This document shows positions 1 to 9,342 of a stretch of 64,000 nucleotides of DNA, piece by piece. This DNA comes from Caldilineaceae bacterium (GTDB lineage: Bacteria; Chloroflexota; Anaerolineae; Caldilineales; Caldilineaceae). The stretch is taken from the NCBI GenBank assembly GCA_026645575.1, contig JAPKMW010000013.1:1-64000 (forward strand), given 5' to 3'. Below the pieces are notes generated by a model. That model did not search any database. It was not told the DNA's origin and was given only the letters and a program-made list of their open reading frames with translations. Position 1 is the first letter of the stretch. Each line of letters starts with the position of its first letter. The translations under genes and the position numbers were made by a program.

Positions 1-92
1 GCTTGTTTTGCATGTTTTCCATGACGCTAGTTTAGCATCACTCGCTCTCATTACAAACTTGTGCGTTTATCAGTAATCTCTCAATCTCTTTA

Positions 93-3000
93 TCAAGCAG
101 TTAACTCTTCTGCCAATAGTGCCGCCAACTCATCGTCGGAGAGGTTTTCGAGTTCGGAGAGCAGGTCAGCGACTTCGGCGTCGGGGGCGGCGCCATTATG
201 GGTATGAGCGTCGGTGTTGTCCTCGCCGGCCAGCTTGGCGTTAACTTGTTGGGCCAGGTAATCGACCAGTGCTTCCACCGTGGGATAGTCGAACATCAAT
301 GTGGGCGGGACGGCCAAGTCTAGCCCCCGTTCCAGCCGATTCTTTAGCTCCATCGCCATCAACGAATCCAACCCCAGGTCAAAGAGACGCTGGCGCAGGG
401 TGATCTTTTCCGGCGTCTTAAAGCCCAGCACTTGGGCCAACTGGGTGCGCAGGAAGGTGATCAACTGCTCGCGCCGTTCCCCGGCACTCAAGGGGATCAG
501 CAGCGCCAGCAACGACTCTTCCTCACTGACCAAATCTTGGGTCAACCGGCTGAAAAAGGGCGTTTGTGCACCGGGGAAATTCTTGTAGAGCTTCGGCCAG
601 TCAATTGGTACGACGCCGACCTGTGGCGAACGCGTGCCATTGGCCTGGAGCAGACCCGTAAAGATTTGGATGCCCTGCTCAGAGGTCAGCGCGCCCAACC
701 CCAGATTTGCCAACCGCCCCAGCACCAGATCATTAGCGGCCATCCCCGCTTCGGCCCACGGCCCCCAGTTGATCGATTGCGCCGGCAAGCCAAGGCTACG
801 GCGATGGTGAACCAGGGCATCCATAAAGGCATTGCCCGCCGCATAGTTGCCCTGCCCCGGCGAACCAAGCAAGGAGGCGACCGACGAGAAGCAGACAAAG
901 AAATCGAGCGGTCGATCCATCGTCTGGGTATGGAGATGCCAGGCGCCGGCCACTTTGGGCGCCAACACCTTGGCAAAACGCTCGGCATTCTGTTGACGCA
1001 AAACCCCGTCATCCAAAACTCCGGCAGCATGAATGATACCGCGCAAGGGCGGGCAGGTGGCTTCGATCTCCGCTAACATCCGGGTGACATCCGCTGCCAT
1101 AGCGACATCACCTTGGACAACCAGCACACGCGCCCCGCGCGCTTCCAGGTCTTGTAATGCAGCTTCTTTTCCTTGCGCACCGCTACGACCGCTGAGGACA
1201 AGATGGCGTGCGCCCTGGTCAACCAATGCGTGGGCCACTTGCAACCCTAACGCGCCCAAGCCGCCCGTGATCAGGTAACTCGCTTCGGCTGCAAGCGATG
1301 GCCGCCTGCCCGTCGTTTCGACGGGTTGCGCCGCCGTCAAGCGGGCGACAAAGCGTTCGCCCCGCCGCCAGGCAACCTGCTCTTCGCCCCCCTGTGGCTG
1401 TTCCGTTTGCCAGGTGGCGCTGATCTCGCTGAACAACTGTTGTGCGGCTGCGATTGGCTCACTTGTTGGGTCGAGATCCAAGCAGACACAGCCCATATCG
1501 GGGTGTTCCTGGGTCATCACGCGGGCCATTCCCCAGAGCGCCGCTTGTTGCACTTCGCGCGGGCGCTGTAACCCTTCACCGGCGACAAAGCGCGCACCTT
1601 GCGTCACCAGCCAGAGGCGTGGCAACGGCGGGCGCAGACTTTGCAGGAGGTTGAGCGTGCTAAGACAACCCAACCCCTGGTCAAGCCCAACTACTTCGGT
1701 GTCCAGGCTCCACAGGTGGACAACACCCTTAATCGGCTGCCCGATTAAGGCAGTGAAGAGGGCGCCCATATCCATTGCATTGGTCGGGCGGATACGGAAA
1801 TGTTCGCCGTCAATGCGGTCATATCGTTCGCCCGGCAAGATCAGAATGGCGCGCTGATTGCTCAAGCGTAGCTTGTCGGCCAGCGTTTGGCCCACGCCCT
1901 GGCTGTCGGCGAAGATGAGCCAGTTGGTAGAAAGTTGGTTGGTTGGTTGGTTAGTTGGTTGGTTGCTTTGTTGCCATTCGACTTCGTAGAGCAGGCCCGG
2001 GTGTTGGGTCTGGTCGGCGGTGGTTGCTGGGGTGGGCATGGCGATGGCCTGACAGTGTAGACCTTGTAAGGCGATGAGAAGCTGACCAGCAGCGTCATAA
2101 AGAGACAGGTTGCCAGAGAGCCGGGCTTCACTCTCTGCCGTTAACTGCGCATAGCAGTACAAGGTTTCGTCTGCTTGCGGCTGGCGTTGAATCGTCAACT
2201 GGTCAATCTGCACCGGGAGGAAGACGCGCCCATCGGCTTGCCGTGTGCTGTCGCCGGTCAGCACGCCCAGAAAGGTTTGCAGACAGTTGTCGAGCAAGAC
2301 CGGGTGGATCTGGTACTCCGATTGGGGCGCGACCAGGCTTTCATGGAGACGCAATTCGGCCAGCGCTTCGCCCGTTCCCTGCCAAAGTTGGGTGATGGCC
2401 TGGAAGGTCGGCCCATAATGCAACCCCAGTTGGCGGAATTGGGCATAACAATCCGCCTGTTGGCTGGGCTGACCAAGCCGCTCGCGTAATTCGGTCAGTG
2501 CCACTGCCGCAAGCTGATTTGCCATCGTTTGGCGATTCAGCTTGCTGGTGGCGTGTTGAATCCATGTCGGCGTATCATTGGAACCGTTTTGGCCTTGGCT
2601 GTAAATATCAACGGTGTCACCGGCCAAAACGACTTGGAAGCGGGTGGCGACCTCGGTTGCGTTGACGGGGGCTAACGGCAAGGCTTTGTGGAAAACGATC
2701 TGCGCGATCTGTCCGGCGCTATCGGCTTGTGCGGCGACAGCCAACGCCATCTCCAGATAACCCGCGCCGGGGTAGATGATCGTATTTTGCACCCGATGGT
2801 CATCCAAATAGGCCAGGTGGCGGCGATCCAGTTCGCCTTCCCAAACGCGCACTGCCGGGGCCAGGTTAAGCTGTCCGCCCAGGAGCGGATGGCTGCTGGC
2901 GCCACGGGTGACGGCGCTTTGGCTGTTGGCTTGCCCTACGCGATCCTGTATCGATCCTTCGGATTCCAGCCAATACTGTTCCCGTTGCCAGGAGTAGCTC

Positions 3001-5633
3001 GGCAAGCGGACAAAGCGCCCCGCCACTATCTGTGACCAGGCGACCGGGTAGCCCAGCGTGTAAAGCTGGCCGAGGGTGGTCAGGAGCGTCGCCCGTTCCG
3101 GCTGTTCCCGGCGCAAGGAGGAAAGCACCTCATGCGGCGCCGGCACTGTACCGGTCGCTTCCTTCAAACATTCCTGAACGGAACGTACCAGCACCGGATG
3201 AGGGCTGACTTCGAGGAAGTGGGTTGCGCCGCTCTGGTGCAAATGCGTAATCGCATCGGCAAAGCGCACCGGCTGGCGGACATTCTGCCACCAATAGTCA
3301 CCGGTCAGGGTAGCACCATCAATTAGGTTGCCGGTCACGGTGGAATAGAGCGGCGTGGTGGCGGCTTGCGGCTGCAAGGTCGCCAGGGCAGCGATCAACT
3401 CGGCGCGAATAGGGTCCATCTGTGGGCTATGGTAGGGTACTTCCACTTGCAAGAAACGATTGAAAACCTTCTGAACATCCAACGCCGCGCCAATGGCCTT
3501 GAGCGCGTCCGTGTCACCGGCCAGCGTTACCGAAGTCGGGCTGTTGATAGCGCCAATCGAAACGACTGCACTGTACTCAGCCAAGTAGGGCGTGACGGCA
3601 CTTTCCGACAAGCCCACGGCCAACATGCTCCCGGTGCCGGCGGTGGTTTGTTGTAAACGGCTACGCTGATAGATGACCAAGACGGCGTCGGCCAAACTCA
3701 ACGCGTCGGCAGCATAGGCGGCGGCAATTTCACCCACGCTATGCCCGACAATCGCCGTTGGTGTAACGCCCCAGGCGCGCCAAAGTGCGGTCAACCCGAC
3801 TTGCACACCAAAGATCGCCGGTTGGGCCACGCTAGTTTGGTTGATCTGTGAAGCCGTCTCATCCGCCAGCAACATCTCAACCAGCGACCAGCCGGTCAGC
3901 GGTTGCAGCAAGCGGTCCACTTCGACGATTGCCTGCCGAAAGATCGGCTCATCCTGGAAGAGTTGCCGCCCCATGGCCCACCACTGCGTACCCATGCCGG
4001 CATAGACAAAGGCTAGTTGTAGCGTTGCATCACCGCTCTGCCCACTGACAATCCCTGCCCCCGTTTCCTCGGCCAGGAACGTATCCAACTGTGTAACCAG
4101 CATTGCAGTCGATTCGGTTACAAACGCCGCGCGATAGGGATGCTGTCCACGTCGCAACGCTGCACTATAACAAAGATCCGCCAGCGAACTATCAGTATCA
4201 GTTACAAATTGGCGATACCCCTCAACCATCGCCCGCAACGCCTCTGGCGTCCGCGCCGAAACGGGGAAGAGCAACGCATTCTTCTTGTCTTCCTGTCTTC
4301 CTGTCTTCCTGTCTTCCGCTCTATCGGGCGCTTCTTCCAGGACGACGTTGGCATTAGCGCCGCCAAAGCCGAAGGAGTTGACGCTGGCAAAGCGCGTACC
4401 CTCTGCCGGTTCCGGCCAAGGCATCAAGGTGGTCGGCACCTGGAGGTTAAGATCGGCAAAGGGAATTTGGGGGTTGGGGCTTTGGAAGTGCAGGTTGGCC
4501 GGGATCTGGCGATGGTGCAGGGCCAGGGCGGTCTTGATCAGGCCCGCGACGCCGGCGGTCGCCTCCAAATGTCCAATGTTGCTCTTGACTGAGCCAATGA
4601 TACAGGGCGTTGACCGCGCCTTGCCCAGCACATTGCCCAATGCGTTCGTCTCAATCGGGTCGCCAACAAAGGTGCCGGTGCCGTGCGCTTCGACATATTG
4701 AATCTGTGACGGTGCAACCCCTGCCTGGTGCAACGAGGCGCGCAAGGCCGCTTCCTGAGCGCGACCATTGGGGACGGTTAGCCCATTGCTGCGGCCATCC
4801 TGGTTGGTGGCGCTGCCGCGGATCACGGCATAGATCGGGTCGCCGTCGGCCAGGGCACGGCTTAGGGGTTTTAACACCACGACGCCACAACCTTCGGAAC
4901 GGACATAGCCATTGGCCCGCGCGTCAAAGCTCTTGCAGCGACCATCGGGCGAGAGCATAGAGGCTTTGCTGGTGGCAATCGTGTTTTCCGGTTTCAACAA
5001 CAGACTGGCGCCACCAGCCACCGCTAACGTGCATTCGCCATTGTGCAAACTCTGACAGGCCAGATGCACCGCCACCAATGACGAAGAACAGGCCGTATCC
5101 AGCGCCACGCTTGGGCCGGTAAAATCAAAGACATAGGAGATGCGATTGGCCGCAATGCTCATCGCCGTGCCGACGCCGGTGTGGTTGTTGATGAGCTGGC
5201 GGTTGTTCGGCCCCGTCAGCAGTTGCTCAAAGTCGCGCATAAAGATGCCGACAAAGACGCCCGTGGCGGAGCCGGCCAACGTTTCCGGCGCTTGCCCGCC
5301 ATCTTCTAGGGCTTCCCAGGTCATCTCCAAGAGGAGCCGATGCTGCGGGTCCATCACCGCCGCTTCTCTGGGCGAGATGCCAAAGAACTGGGCGTCAAAC
5401 TGGTCGATCTTATCGATAAAGCCGCCCCATTTGGCATAGGTGCGCCCCGGCTTGCTCTGGTCGGGGTCAAAAAATTTCTGGATATTCCAGCGGTCGCTGG
5501 GAATTTCCGTGATGGCGTCCACCCCGTTCTGGAGCAACTGCCAGAAGGAAGCCGGCCCCTGCACCCCACCTGGCAACCGGCAGCCAATCCCGATAATGGC
5601 AATCGGGTCAATCGTCGAATTATGGACAGACAT
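93..5633 (-). CDS. Type I polyketide synthase, single module KS-AT-DH-KR-ACP
   Basis: An 1846-residue modular PKS that extends, reduces and dehydrates a carrier-bound acyl chain in the cytoplasm. Seen in order: ketosynthase (about 10-430; DTACSSS Cys near 181, EAHGTGT His near 314, NIGHLE His), acyltransferase (about 540-830; GHSVGE Ser near 631, and a VPYHS motif that does not fix the extender unit), dehydratase (about 910-1190; HRVQNTIIYP near 946 and DNCLQ near 1116), ketoreductase (about 1450-1640; TGGLGALG, LDD motif of B-type KRs) and an ACP (LGLDSLMAM, Ser near 1757). No enoylreductase, methyltransferase or thioesterase is present. The acidic C-terminus (DLLSELENLSDDELAALLAE) looks like a docking helix. 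The dehydratase has Asn where HxxxGxxxxP has Gly. The start has AAGGAGATAGT just upstream, 10 bases after the halogenase stop, so the two are probably co-transcribed. Two microsatellites fall in interdomain linkers. The family is certain; the product is unknown. Confidence 0.95.
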   Translation of the reverse strand: MSVHNSTIDPIAIIGIGCRLPGGVQGPASFWQLLQNGVDAITEIPSDRWNIQKFFDPDQSKPGRTYAKWGGFIDKIDQFDAQFFGISPREAAVMDPQHRLLLEMTWEALEDGGQAPETLAGSATGVFVGIFMRDFEQLLTGPNNRQLINNHTGVGTAMSIAANRISYVFDFTGPSVALDTACSSSLVAVHLACQSLHNGECTLAVAGGASLLLKPENTIATSKASMLSPDGRCKSFDARANGYVRSEGCGVVVLKPLSRALADGDPIYAVIRGSATNQDGRSNGLTVPNGRAQEAALRASLHQAGVAPSQIQYVEAHGTGTFVGDPIETNALGNVLGKARSTPCIIGSVKSNIGHLEATAGVAGLIKTALALHHRQIPANLHFQSPNPQIPFADLNLQVPTTLMPWPEPAEGTRFASVNSFGFGGANANVVLEEAPDRAEDRKTGRQEDKKNALLFPVSARTPEALRAMVEGYRQFVTDTDSSLADLCYSAALRRGQHPYRAAFVTESTAMLVTQLDTFLAEETGAGIVSGQSGDATLQLAFVYAGMGTQWWAMGRQLFQDEPIFRQAIVEVDRLLQPLTGWSLVEMLLADETASQINQTSVAQPAIFGVQVGLTALWRAWGVTPTAIVGHSVGEIAAAYAADALSLADAVLVIYQRSRLQQTTAGTGSMLAVGLSESAVTPYLAEYSAVVSIGAINSPTSVTLAGDTDALKAIGAALDVQKVFNRFLQVEVPYHSPQMDPIRAELIAALATLQPQAATTPLYSTVTGNLIDGATLTGDYWWQNVRQPVRFADAITHLHQSGATHFLEVSPHPVLVRSVQECLKEATGTVPAPHEVLSSLRREQPERATLLTTLGQLYTLGYPVAWSQIVAGRFVRLPSYSWQREQYWLESEGSIQDRVGQANSQSAVTRGASSHPLLGGQLNLAPAVRVWEGELDRRHLAYLDDHRVQNTIIYPGAGYLEMALAVAAQADSAGQIAQIVFHKALPLAPVNATEVATRFQVVLAGDTVDIYSQGQNGSNDTPTWIQHATSKLNRQTMANQLAAVALTELRERLGQPSQQADCYAQFRQLGLHYGPTFQAITQLWQGTGEALAELRLHESLVAPQSEYQIHPVLLDNCLQTFLGVLTGDSTRQADGRVFLPVQIDQLTIQRQPQADETLYCYAQLTAESEARLSGNLSLYDAAGQLLIALQGLHCQAIAMPTPATTADQTQHPGLLYEVEWQQSNQPTNQPTNQLSTNWLIFADSQGVGQTLADKLRLSNQRAILILPGERYDRIDGEHFRIRPTNAMDMGALFTALIGQPIKGVVHLWSLDTEVVGLDQGLGCLSTLNLLQSLRPPLPRLWLVTQGARFVAGEGLQRPREVQQAALWGMARVMTQEHPDMGCVCLDLDPTSEPIAAAQQLFSEISATWQTEQPQGGEEQVAWRRGERFVARLTAAQPVETTGRRPSLAAEASYLITGGLGALGLQVAHALVDQGARHLVLSGRSGAQGKEAALQDLEARGARVLVVQGDVAMAADVTRMLAEIEATCPPLRGIIHAAGVLDDGVLRQQNAERFAKVLAPKVAGAWHLHTQTMDRPLDFFVCFSSVASLLGSPGQGNYAAGNAFMDALVHHRRSLGLPAQSINWGPWAEAGMAANDLVLGRLANLGLGALTSEQGIQIFTGLLQANGTRSPQVGVVPIDWPKLYKNFPGAQTPFFSRLTQDLVSEEESLLALLIPLSAGERREQLITFLRTQLAQVLGFKTPEKITLRQRLFDLGLDSLMAMELKNRLERGLDLAVPPTLMFDYPTVEALVDYLAQQVNAKLAGEDNTDAHTHNGAAPDAEVADLLSELENLSDDELAALLAEELTA
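1934..1965. repeat. GGTT/GTTA tetranucleotide microsatellite inside the PKS gene
   Basis: About eight tandem four-base units (GGTT with one GTTA variant) lie in the PKS reading frame between the DH and KR domains and encode an NQPTNQPTNQ-like linker. Four is not a multiple of three, so gain or loss of one unit would shift the frame. The same tetranucleotide occurs in several spacers of this locus. Confidence 0.9.
4288..4317. repeat. TCTTCCTG octanucleotide repeat inside the PKS gene
   Basis: Almost four tandem copies of an 8-bp unit lie in the linker after the ketosynthase and encode an EDRKTGRQEDKK-like charged stretch. A one-unit slip would shift the frame; a three-unit change would keep it. 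Confidence 0.9.
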
Positions 5634-5642
5634 ACTATCTCC

Positions 5643-7478
5643 TTAGGCAAAAACCGGCTCTTGCGCTTCCAGCCAGATGTGGCGCAGTTCCGCTTTGACA
5701 TCGTACCGGACTTCGCCTTTGGCGGGGGCGCTGTGTTTGCGCGGCAGATGGTCAGCGCCATTGCGATGGCCCACACCGTTCATCTCGGACGTCTCCTCGC
5801 GATCCTGCTCCGCAAGGGCATCCAACGGTGAAGGGGGGAGTGGGGCGCCATTGGCGTGGAGCTGCGCCCGTTGATACATTTCCGCCGCCATCGCTTCCAA
5901 CAGCGCCAGATTGTCCAGCAGTTTGGCTTTGAGCGCCATTTCGTCCAGACCGGCTTCCAATTCCAGATGTAGATCATGGATAAAGCGCACATTGAAGTTA
6001 TTGAAGAAGGCCGGCGCCCATTCAATATGCTGTGCATGATCCAATAGGGTGTCCCAATCGCGGAAGAAGCGTTGCATTCCCAAGTTGAGCTTGTCAAAGC
6101 GACTCAATGCCGGGCGCATGGCGTGCCAGAAGGCGAGATCATGCGTTTTGTTGTGGTAGAAGATCAGCGAATTGATGCCCCAGTAAATCGAAAAATCCCA
6201 GGCTACCTTGGCAATCATCACCTGCGCGTTGCCCATAAGCGGATACTGCTGATCAAAAGTCTTCAAAAAAGAATGGAAGGTCTCCAGATAGATCCGATTA
6301 TAGAGTTCAACATCTTGGGTGATGGCCTCGCCCCGGAGATCCTTCAAAACCAGTGCTGTGATGATGGTGTTGCTGATGGCAATAAAATCGGTGCCAGGGG
6401 AGTAGAAGGGATCAAGAAAGACGCCCGCCTCCCCGGTCAAGGCCCATCGTTGCGGCGAAAAGACCCGCTGGCAATCATGGGTGAAATGGCGCAGGGCCAG
6501 AAAATCTTGTAGCTTATCCTGGCGCGCCTTGACAGCGGCGGCACACTGGGGTTCATGCTTTTCCAACCAGGCCAGGGCGCGATCAAAACGATTCATTTCC
6601 GTATGGGGATACAACTTGGATTCGGCTACAATCCCCACGCTGGTGGCGCCTGATTCTAAAGGAATGAGCCAGACCCAATAGCCGCGTCCCATGAGATGGG
6701 TCGTGCTAAGGCGGCGGGCAAAACGAGGCGAGCGCGCCTGCCAGAGCGGATCATCCGACCAGTCGGCGGCGTTGATTTCATCATCAATGCGGAACCAGAC
6801 CGAGCTGACATCATGGCTACAGGATTTTTGTAAGCCAAGCTGTCGCTTGAGCAACGCTGTACGCCCACTGGCATCCACCACCCAACGCCCAGCCACAACG
6901 ACTTCCTCACCCTGGCGGTTGATTGTCACCCGGTGTTCTTGGTCGTTCAGCTCAACACCCTTAACAATCGACCCATCCCAGACATCGACACCGCTTTTTA
7001 GATTCTCCTCACAAAGTGCATTTTCAAAACGGCCACGGTCGATCTGATAGGTGGCGGTGGGCAAAATATTCTTGCTGCCCAGTTCAACGCGCCGTGTAAT
7101 ATCACGATTGTCGCCCGCCGTGAAGAAGAAGCGTAGCCCGGCCTTGCGGAGATGTTGGGTCTCCAGATGCTCTTCCATGTTGACGACTCTACGAAGATAG
7201 TAGGAACCCAACTCCACCGTCGATTCGCCCACTTTGTGTGCGCCTTCAGGCACTGGATGTTTGTTCTTTTCAATGACCAGGATCTTCGTTTCCGGTCGGG
7301 CCAACTTCACCTGCCGCGCCAACGTTCCCCCGGCCAACCCGCCGCCGAGAATAATCAGATCATAGTGCGCGCTGACGGATGGGGTCGGTTGATTCTGTTT
7401 TTGTTTTAACCGTTGTGCGAGTTGCTCCCGTTGCTCCGGTGATAAGGCTTGAATGCGTTGTGCCAGTTGCTTATCCAT
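5643..7478 (-). CDS. Flavin-dependent halogenase (tryptophan-halogenase superfamily), copy 1
   Basis: A 611-residue FADH2-dependent halogenase-like protein expected to chlorinate or brominate an electron-rich or carrier-bound substrate. Seen: the Rossmann FAD motif ILGGGLAGGTLAR (about 45-57), KVGESTVELG (about 88), RKAGLRFFF (about 113), which fits the KxGxxF segment holding the catalytic Lys in this family, and the halogenase signature WVWLIP (WxWxIP) near 266. GEAGVFLDPFYSPGTDF matches the second FAD-contact region. The first 30 residues (ALSPEQREQLAQRLKQK) form a charged amphipathic helix like NRPS/PKS linkers, shared with the neighbouring paralogue. A roughly 60-residue C-terminal tail is absent from that paralogue. 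It starts at an ATG behind GGAGAC, lies 81 bases after the second halogenase gene and 10 bases before the PKS. Substrate and regiochemistry cannot be read from sequence; a related flavin monooxygenase is possible but WxWxIP argues against it. Confidence 0.88.
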   Translation of the reverse strand: MDKQLAQRIQALSPEQREQLAQRLKQKQNQPTPSVSAHYDLIILGGGLAGGTLARQVKLARPETKILVIEKNKHPVPEGAHKVGESTVELGSYYLRRVVNMEEHLETQHLRKAGLRFFFTAGDNRDITRRVELGSKNILPTATYQIDRGRFENALCEENLKSGVDVWDGSIVKGVELNDQEHRVTINRQGEEVVVAGRWVVDASGRTALLKRQLGLQKSCSHDVSSVWFRIDDEINAADWSDDPLWQARSPRFARRLSTTHLMGRGYWVWLIPLESGATSVGIVAESKLYPHTEMNRFDRALAWLEKHEPQCAAAVKARQDKLQDFLALRHFTHDCQRVFSPQRWALTGEAGVFLDPFYSPGTDFIAISNTIITALVLKDLRGEAITQDVELYNRIYLETFHSFLKTFDQQYPLMGNAQVMIAKVAWDFSIYWGINSLIFYHNKTHDLAFWHAMRPALSRFDKLNLGMQRFFRDWDTLLDHAQHIEWAPAFFNNFNVRFIHDLHLELEAGLDEMALKAKLLDNLALLEAMAAEMYQRAQLHANGAPLPPSPLDALAEQDREETSEMNGVGHRNGADHLPRKHSAPAKGEVRYDVKAELRHIWLEAQEPVFA

Positions 7479-7559
7479 ACAAATGTCTCCATATTTCAGG
7501 TGGTTGATTCGTTAGTTTGTTTGTTCATACAGAAACCAATCAACGAACCAAAAAACTAA

Positions 7560-9218
7560 CTACGCCATCATCCCGACACGATTAAAGTAATGTGTACCGG
7601 CCTTGTGTTGCATCATGCCGCCCTGCTTGCAGTCGGCAGCAATGGCTTCGAGCCTGGTCAGGTTTTTGTGGAACTGTCCCTTGAGCGCTTCCTCATCCAA
7701 CTGGGTGTTTAGGCCATAGTAGAACTCGTCGAGGAAGGGGAAGCCCAAGAGATTGGTAAAATGATCGCTCTGCGGTTCCGGTGCGACAGTAGCCCACTGG
7801 CGGAAAAAGTCTTGCATCCCCACGTATAAGGCATTGAAACGTTGCAACGGTTCGCGCATCGAGGCCGCCCATGCTAGATCGTAGAGTTTGTTGCCATTGA
7901 AGAAGAGCAGCGTCGTCACGCCCCAATAAGCGGCCCAGTCCCAAGCAATCTTGGCGGTCATCACGCGTGGGTTGCCCATCAACCCATACTGACCTTCGTA
8001 GGTCACTAGAAACGATTTGAAGGTGTTGAGATAGCTTTGGTTGTATAACTCCGTGCGCATGGCAATCGACTCGCCGCGCAGATCCCGTGCGATCAGGTCG
8101 GTAATCAAACAGTTGCTGATGCTGATGAAATCGGTACCCGGCGAATAGAATGGGTCCAGAAAAACGCCGGCTTCGCCGGACATGGCCCAACGCTGGGGTG
8201 AGAGAACCCGCCGGCAGCCATGCGCATAGTGCTTCAGGGCATGAAAATCCTGGAGCAGATGCTTGTTTTCTTCGACCACGTCAGCGCACTGCGGTTCGTG
8301 GCGGTGCAGCCAATCCAGCGCCCGTTCAAAGCGATTCATCTCGTGGTGCGGATGGATCTTGGGATCGGCGACAATGCCCACACTCGTCGAGCCGCTCGCC
8401 AGCGGGATCAACCAAACCCAGTAGCCGCGGCCCATGAGGTGGTTGGTGCCTAGCCAACGGAGATTGGGAGGCACGCGGCCGCGCCACTCGGCATCGTCTG
8501 ACCATTGATCAACATCAATACGCATGCCCAGCCGAAACCAGATTGCACTGGCATCGTGGGGAATCTCTTCGGCTAGACCGAGTTGGCGTTTGAGCAAGCT
8601 GGCACGCCCGGAGGCGTCGATCACCCAACGGGCCGCGATGGTTTCTTCGCTCTCTTGGCGACGAACGGTGATCGTGTGTTGCGCCGTATCATCCAACGTA
8701 ACCTGGCGAACACTACAACCATCCCAACACTCAATCTCCTGCTGCTGGTTTTCCACCCAGAGCATATTCTCAAAGCGCCCGCGATCTAACTGATGACCAC
8801 GAATGGGCGGCATGATCGCACCGCCCAACTCGACGCGCCGGGTGATGTCGCTGTTATCACCGGCGGGAAAATAGAAGCGCAGACCAGCCTTCAACAGTTG
8901 GGTCTGCTCCAGTTGGTTCTTGAGATCCAGAACTTCGCGTAGATAGTAGGACCCTAACTCAACGGTGGATTCACCAACTTTAAACGCGGCTTCCGGCGCC
9001 GGTTGTTGATTTTTTTCCAGCACCAAGATGCTCAAATCCGCCTGCGCCCGTTTCAGTTGACGCGCAAGCGTCAGGCCAGCCAGACCGCCACCTAAAATTG
9101 CCACGTCAACTTGCTTGCGGTACTGCCGATGGCCACCCCGTTTTTGCTGTAATAACTGGGCAAGCTCCTCCCGTTTTTCCGGCGATAACGCTTTGACGCG
9201 TTGGGTAATTGTAGACAT
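7560..9218 (-). CDS. Flavin-dependent halogenase (tryptophan-halogenase superfamily), copy 2
   Basis: A 552-residue paralogue of the adjacent halogenase, alignable over nearly its whole length. Seen: AILGGGLAGLTLARQ FAD-binding motif (about 41-55), KVGESTVELGSYYL, LLKAGLRFYF with the putative catalytic Lys, WVWLIP near residue 270, and GEAGVFLDPFYSPGTDF. The N-terminus again carries an ALSPEKREELAQLLQQK helix, the same element as in copy 1, suggesting a shared partner or carrier-protein contact. The ATG follows AAGGTGAC at good spacing. It lies between the P-type ATPase gene (125 bases upstream) and copy 1 (81 bases downstream), all in the same direction. The tandem pair may have arisen by duplication and may halogenate twice or at two positions. 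Substrate unknown. Confidence 0.88.
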   Translation of the reverse strand: MSTITQRVKALSPEKREELAQLLQQKRGGHRQYRKQVDVAILGGGLAGLTLARQLKRAQADLSILVLEKNQQPAPEAAFKVGESTVELGSYYLREVLDLKNQLEQTQLLKAGLRFYFPAGDNSDITRRVELGGAIMPPIRGHQLDRGRFENMLWVENQQQEIECWDGCSVRQVTLDDTAQHTITVRRQESEETIAARWVIDASGRASLLKRQLGLAEEIPHDASAIWFRLGMRIDVDQWSDDAEWRGRVPPNLRWLGTNHLMGRGYWVWLIPLASGSTSVGIVADPKIHPHHEMNRFERALDWLHRHEPQCADVVEENKHLLQDFHALKHYAHGCRRVLSPQRWAMSGEAGVFLDPFYSPGTDFISISNCLITDLIARDLRGESIAMRTELYNQSYLNTFKSFLVTYEGQYGLMGNPRVMTAKIAWDWAAYWGVTTLLFFNGNKLYDLAWAASMREPLQRFNALYVGMQDFFRQWATVAPEPQSDHFTNLLGFPFLDEFYYGLNTQLDEEALKGQFHKNLTRLEAIAADCKQGGMMQHKAGTHYFNRVGMMA

Positions 9219-9342
9219 TTGTCACCTTAATTACGTTCATTTTGCGAAATAAATATATCTCTATTGTCTGGGGTATTGGTTAGATGCTTAGGCAGTTCGT
9301 TTGTCGGGAACTAGCGAATTAACGAATCAACTAACCAACCAA

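Noticed and set aside
1..22. A possible minus-strand ATG (MENMQNK) at the left edge, as the start of the next gene of the cluster
   Set aside because: Only seven codons are in the window and no ribosome-binding site is visible, so it cannot be supported.
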